From Archangium sp. (GTDB lineage: Bacteria; Myxococcota; Myxococcia; Myxococcales; Myxococcaceae): a stretch of 8,186 nucleotides of DNA. Both the position numbers and the translations under genes were made by a program. Positions 5,408-8,186 of the stretch are shown here, one piece after another. The stretch spans positions 1 to 8,186 of the forward strand of contig JAEUJT010000223.1 of assembly GCA_016793525.1 (NCBI GenBank), given 5' to 3'. Each line of letters opens with the position of its first letter. The stretch's first letter is position 1. The notes beneath the pieces are model-generated. The model ran no database searches and was not told the DNA's origin. It saw only the letters and a program-made list of their open reading frames with translations.

Positions 5408-7299
5408 GCCGCCGCCGCGGGTGCATGTGCCACCGGAATCGGGGTGGGCAGTCGAATGACGAACGTGGTGCCGACCCCGACCTTGGACTCGAACGTCAGC
5501 GTCCCGCCGTGTTTGTCGACGACGATGTTGCGGGCGATGGAGAGCCCCTGGCCGGTTCCTTTTCCCACCGCCTTCGTGGTGAAGAACGGCTCGAAAATCT
5601 TTGACCGAATGCTCTCGGGAATTCCACCGCCGGTATCGGAGATGGAGATGAGCACGTGGTCGCCGTCTCGACGCGTGGCGACGCGAATTCGACCCCGGCC
5701 ATCGGTCCCCTGCACGGTTTCGGCGATGGCGTGCGACGCGTTGACGATGAGGTTGAGAAACGCCTGGTTGAGCGCGTTGACATGGCAGAGCACCGGCGGC
5801 AGTTCGCCGAAGTCGGTCTCGACGTCGGCGACGTATTTGTACTCGTTTCGCGCGATCGTCAGGGTGGTGGACAGCGCGTGGTTGAGGTCTGCCGACGCCT
5901 TCTCTTTTTGGTCTGGGTGGGCGAAGTCTTTCATCGACAGCACCAGCGTCGCCACGCGTGCGAGGCCGTCGATGGAACGCTCGAGCGCCTTCGGAACGTG
6001 CTCGAGCAGGTAGGGCAGGTCGGCGGTTTCTTCTGCTTGGTCGATCTCGCTCAGCAGTTCGCCGGTCACGGGCCCGGCCACCGCGGCGGCTCTCAGCGCC
6101 TTATATTTCTCGAGCAGGGGCTGCGCTTCATCGAAGGCATCGCGGACGAAGTGAACGCTGTCATTGATGAACTGTATCGGCGTGTTGATTTCGTGGGCGA
6201 TGCCCGAGGCCAGCCGCCCGACGGACTCGAGCTTCTGCGCGTGGTTCAGCTCGACCTCGAGCTGCCGCTGCTCGGTGATGTCGAGCATGAAGCCCCGAAG
6301 GGAGTCGTCGGTTCGATGGTTGCTGATGATGGTTCGCACGGTCACGTAGGCCCCGTCATTTCGGCGGAGCCGAAACTCGAGGTCGAGCTCGGCGTTCGAG
6401 CCCTTGCCCGAGAGCCAAGACGCCTCGGTGGGGGCCCGGTCGTCTGGGTGCATTCGCTCTTCCCAGAAATTCGGTCTCAGCCAGTCGTCGACCGAGCAGC
6501 CGAGGAGCGTCGCGCCCTGCGGCCCCACGTAGATGAAGCGCTGCGAGCCGAGGTGCCACTGCCACGGCACCGAGCGCGTGCTCTCGACCAGGGCGCGATA
6601 CTGTTCCCGGCTCGCCGCCAGCTCTTCGGTGCGCTGCACGACCTTCTGTTCGATGGTGCCGTTCAGAGACTCCAGCTCGGCGTGGCGCATCGCGAGCGCC
6701 ATCATCTCGCGCCGGTTCTCGACGATGCCCATCAACAGCACGGTGTCTTCGAAGACGACCCACAGCGCGTGCTCGAGGAACCGCCACCATTCGGGGTTCG
6801 CGATGCCGTAGATCGATTCGGGCCAGGTGAGCCCGCGGAGGAGGTGGTCGACGACGACGACCGCCGTGCCCGTCATCAGCACCTTCCAGTCGCGGTAAAA
6901 AGCCAAGAAGGCGAGCGACCCAAAGACGTGAAAGTGGGTCTCGATTCGGCCACCGCTCAGATGAATGAGCAGCCCAGACCAGAGCATCTGCGCGACCGCC
7001 ACCACGTGGCGGGTGACGACCCAGCCTGGCCGCAGCAGCGTGAGGCCCATCGACGTCGCGCTGATCGCTCCACCGACGAACACCGCGTAGTACACGTGAG
7101 GGTGAACGGACCGAACGCTTCCGGTCCAGCTCGAGGGTGAGAGGGTCACGGCGATCAGCACCCCGAAGAGCCACTGCGCGGCCATGAGCCCCGTGAAGAC
7201 CCGGTCGCGACGCCGGTAGACGTTCTCGAGGTGCTGCTCGAAGTGGGCCAGCGCCTGGCCCCCGATGAGCCCGGTCGGGGTGGCCCAGCTCGATTTCAC
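5404..7299 (-). CDS. Membrane-bound PAS sensor histidine kinase
   Basis: This 631-residue kinase senses a signal through an N-terminal membrane domain and passes phosphate to the neighbouring regulators. Six hydrophobic segments are seen near 34-53, 70-89, 98-114, 122-135, 140-153 and 178-193. The positive-inside pattern (YRRRDR at 28-33, YRDWK at 135-139, ENRRE at 194-198) puts the N terminus and kinase core in the cytoplasm. It puts SGGRIETHFHVF (115-126, with His122 and His124) and the Trp-rich loop 156-177 at or near the periplasmic side. A charged coiled-coil-like linker (194-238) leads to a PAS domain of PAS_3 type (about 235-345). HisKA follows, with phosphoacceptor His369 in IAHEINTP, and then a long second helix region. 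The ATPase domain has N-box Asn516 and Asn520, DTGGGIP at 555-561 and GKGTGQGLSIA at 579-589. The GTG start is firm: GAGGAGG lies 4 nt upstream. It overlaps the previous stop (GTGA). Confidence 0.95.
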   Translation of the reverse strand: MKSSWATPTGLIGGQALAHFEQHLENVYRRRDRVFTGLMAAQWLFGVLIAVTLSPSSWTGSVRSVHPHVYYAVFVGGAISATSMGLTLLRPGWVVTRHVVAVAQMLWSGLLIHLSGGRIETHFHVFGSLAFLAFYRDWKVLMTGTAVVVVDHLLRGLTWPESIYGIANPEWWRFLEHALWVVFEDTVLLMGIVENRREMMALAMRHAELESLNGTIEQKVVQRTEELAASREQYRALVESTRSVPWQWHLGSQRFIYVGPQGATLLGCSVDDWLRPNFWEERMHPDDRAPTEASWLSGKGSNAELDLEFRLRRNDGAYVTVRTIISNHRTDDSLRGFMLDITEQRQLEVELNHAQKLESVGRLASGIAHEINTPIQFINDSVHFVRDAFDEAQPLLEKYKALRAAAVAGPVTGELLSEIDQAEETADLPYLLEHVPKALERSIDGLARVATLVLSMKDFAHPDQKEKASADLNHALSTTLTIARNEYKYVADVETDFGELPPVLCHVNALNQAFLNLIVNASHAIAETVQGTDGRGRIRVATRRDGDHVLISISDTGGGIPESIRSKIFEPFFTTKAVGKGTGQGLSIARNIVVDKHGGTLTFESKVGVGTTFVIRLPTPIPVAHAPAAAA

Positions 7300-7967
7300 G
7301 GCGCCTCCTCGGGGGCTTCGAGCGCGCAGCCGAAAACGGGCGCCCCGGCCGGCGCGGTGGCGTGCCCGCGAAGGAGCTCGGTGAGGCGGGCCCGGCCCTC
7401 GTTGCGGCCGACGTGGCCGCGCGCGCCCGTGATGCCGCCGTGGAAGAGCAGCTGGCCGTCTTGCCCGTACAGCACCACGTGACCCGAGGTCTTCGCGCCG
7501 AAGAGAGCCGTGGCCCGCGCGCCGGTGTCTGCACGCACCCGAACCCCGGGAATCGCCGCCGCGGTCGCCCAGGCGCCACTCGTCTTCCAGTCTTCGCCGG
7601 CGCCAGACGGCAGCTCAAAGAGCACGTGCGCCGCGACGCGGCCCTCGAACTCCGACATGAGTGTGCGCAGCTCGCTCATGCTCGCGCGCGTACACGGGCA
7701 CATCGGGTGCGCCAGGAGCACGAGTGTCGGTCGGTCGGTGGCGCGTTCGAGGCCGCTGCCAGCTGGCCACTGGAGCGGCGCCTCGGCCTGCGCGCCGGGC
7801 GTGTTCTTGTACTCCCAGAGCGCCCCCATCGCGCTGCCGATGAACACGAGCAGCACGCACAGGCCGGCGACAATCCACCGGTCTCGCCGTCGGGCGAAAC
7901 CAACACCGGCAGTCACCGTCGGTTCCTCGCAGAGGGGTGAAGTCATCGAGGGCGACGTCCGTTGCAC
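7296..7967 (-). CDS. RedB-like membrane-anchored thioredoxin-fold protein with CPC motif
   Basis: This protein of about 223 residues has a short Arg-rich cytoplasmic N terminus (RRRDR at 27-31), one membrane segment (about 32-50) and a C-terminal domain that should lie in the periplasm. The domain begins with strand TLVLLAH (81-87), then HPMCPCTRAS with Cys90 and Cys92 forming a CxC rather than the CxxC of thioredoxins. Later come IPGV (139-142), FGAKTSGHVVLY (156-167), GQLLFHGGIT (171-180), ARGHVG (182-187) and VFGC with Cys214. The strand-motif order fits a thioredoxin-like fold, and the conserved-looking GGIT/ARGH/VFGC series recalls proteins annotated RedB in planctomycetes and myxobacteria. 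That name is from memory and no function is established. A thiol redox or metal-binding role is inferred. The stop overlaps the kinase start by 4 nt (GTGA), so it is the first clear gene of the signalling operon. The start is uncertain: the GTG at 7967 has a GGCGGGCGG stretch 8 nt upstream, while the ATG at 7946 (residue 8) has no clear Shine-Dalgarno sequence. Confidence 0.75.
   Translation of the reverse strand: MQRTSPSMTSPLCEEPTVTAGVGFARRRDRWIVAGLCVLLVFIGSAMGALWEYKNTPGAQAEAPLQWPAGSGLERATDRPTLVLLAHPMCPCTRASMSELRTLMSEFEGRVAAHVLFELPSGAGEDWKTSGAWATAAAIPGVRVRADTGARATALFGAKTSGHVVLYGQDGQLLFHGGITGARGHVGRNEGRARLTELLRGHATAPAGAPVFGCALEAPEEAP
7304..7310 (-). promoter_or_regulatory. Strong ribosome binding site fixing the kinase GTG start
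   Basis: On the - strand, GAGGAGG is followed by 4 nt and then the GTG at 7299. It is the best Shine-Dalgarno match in the window. It lies inside the 3' end of the RedB-like gene, which fits a coupled operon. It decides in favour of the non-ATG start. Confidence 0.8.
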
Positions 7968-7995
7968 CGGCCGTACCGCCCGCCTGGCGCGGATC

Positions 7996-8186
7996 CATCT
8001 TCAGAGACAGCGTGACTTCTCGGGCCTCTTGCCGCCACCGACCCGAGTCGGACGAGACCGTGAGGTCTCGCCAAACCCCTCGTCCGTCACGTCGATGACG
8101 CGCGTGTCAGGAATCAGGCGCAGGTTCTTCGCCTCGTGTGCCAGAGCGTGGGCACATCGCCGTCACTCGGGCTGGGCGAGAATCCA
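7996..8186 (-). pseudogene. Possible frame-broken coding remnant entering from the right edge
   Basis: Read on the - strand, three overlapping stretches in different frames each look coding by third-position G/C and residue make-up. The first is about 8185-8134 (SPSDGDVPTLWH). The second is about 8141-8068 (AKNLRLIPDTRVIDVTDEGF). The third is from about 8067 to beyond 7998 (DLTVSSDSGRWRQ and VTLSLKMDPRQ). Every single frame is closed by a stop before covering the region or runs on into the RedB-like gene. Joined, they would read as a beta-rich polypeptide broken by two frameshifts. The product is not recognised. Sequencing indels or chance GC-rich openness are the alternatives. It lies directly upstream of the RedB-like gene on the same strand. 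Confidence 0.35.
8038..8070. other. Two adjacent perfect hairpins
   Basis: CCGAC (8038-8042) pairs with GTCGG (8047-8051) around a 4-nt loop. One base later, CGAGACC (8053-8059) pairs perfectly with GGTCTCG (8064-8070) around GTGA. On + strand RNA the second loop would be a GNRA-type GUGA tetraloop. They lie 71-103 nt upstream (on the - strand) of the RedB-like gene's GTG and coincide with the second apparent frame break. A leader structure or remnant terminator is possible, but no T-tract follows and chance is not excluded. Confidence 0.35.

Noticed and set aside
5656..7140. A 494-codon + strand open frame antisense to the kinase
   Set aside because: The opposite strand encodes an intact histidine kinase with all catalytic boxes, so this frame is a compositional by-product.
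7615..7998. A 127-codon - strand open frame from an ATG at 7998 overlapping the RedB-like gene in another frame
   Set aside because: Only its first 20 or so codons look coding and they are better read as the end of the broken remnant; the rest is an Arg/Ala-rich shadow of the RedB-like gene.

Overview
The window is GC-rich (clearly above 60% G+C by eye, with G/C at most third codon positions) and carries six recognisable genes plus a damaged coding remnant at the right edge. The gene types suggest an environmental delta-proteobacterium-like organism, most plausibly a member of the Myxococcota. They include a large PAS histidine kinase, response regulators with HDOD and HD-GYP-like outputs, a RedB-like membrane thioredoxin-fold protein and a cytoplasmic EF-hand protein. 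This assignment rests on gene content and composition only.

Layout. On the + strand: the 3' part of a family GT4 glycosyltransferase (cut by the left edge, ends 812), a 215-bp gap without a supported gene, and a short-chain dehydrogenase/reductase (SDR) homologue (1028-1810) that has lost its catalytic Tyr and Lys. A 203-bp convergent gap (1811-2013) holds a 16-bp tandem repeat and a weak hairpin. Everything to its right is on the - strand and reads from right to left. First comes a frame-broken coding remnant (about 8186-7996), then a RedB-like anchored thioredoxin-fold protein (7967-7296), a six-helix membrane/PAS histidine kinase (7299-5404), a REC-HDOD response regulator (5407-4142), a REC plus degenerate HD-GYP response regulator (4135-2978), and an EF-hand/NuiA-like fusion protein (2913-2014).

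How they fit together. The four genes from the RedB-like protein to the second regulator form a tight operon. The junctions are a GTGA overlap, an ATGA overlap and a 6-nt gap whose Shine-Dalgarno-like GAGG overlaps the upstream stop. Topology reading places both the CPC-motif thioredoxin-fold domain and a conserved His-containing loop of the kinase on the periplasmic side. The working model is a periplasmic redox- or metal-responsive input protein, a kinase, and two phosphorylatable regulators, one with HDOD metal-site-like residues and one with these residues replaced. The EF-hand/NuiA gene lies 64 nt downstream of the operon. It may be the last operon gene or may have its own promoter, since a weak promoter-like element abuts its start codon.

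The best candidates for something undescribed are the RedB-like/kinase/dual-regulator operon taken as one system, and the single-chain fusion of calcium-binding EF-hands with a nuclease-inhibitor-like domain. No mobile element, CRISPR array, tRNA or rRNA was recognised.
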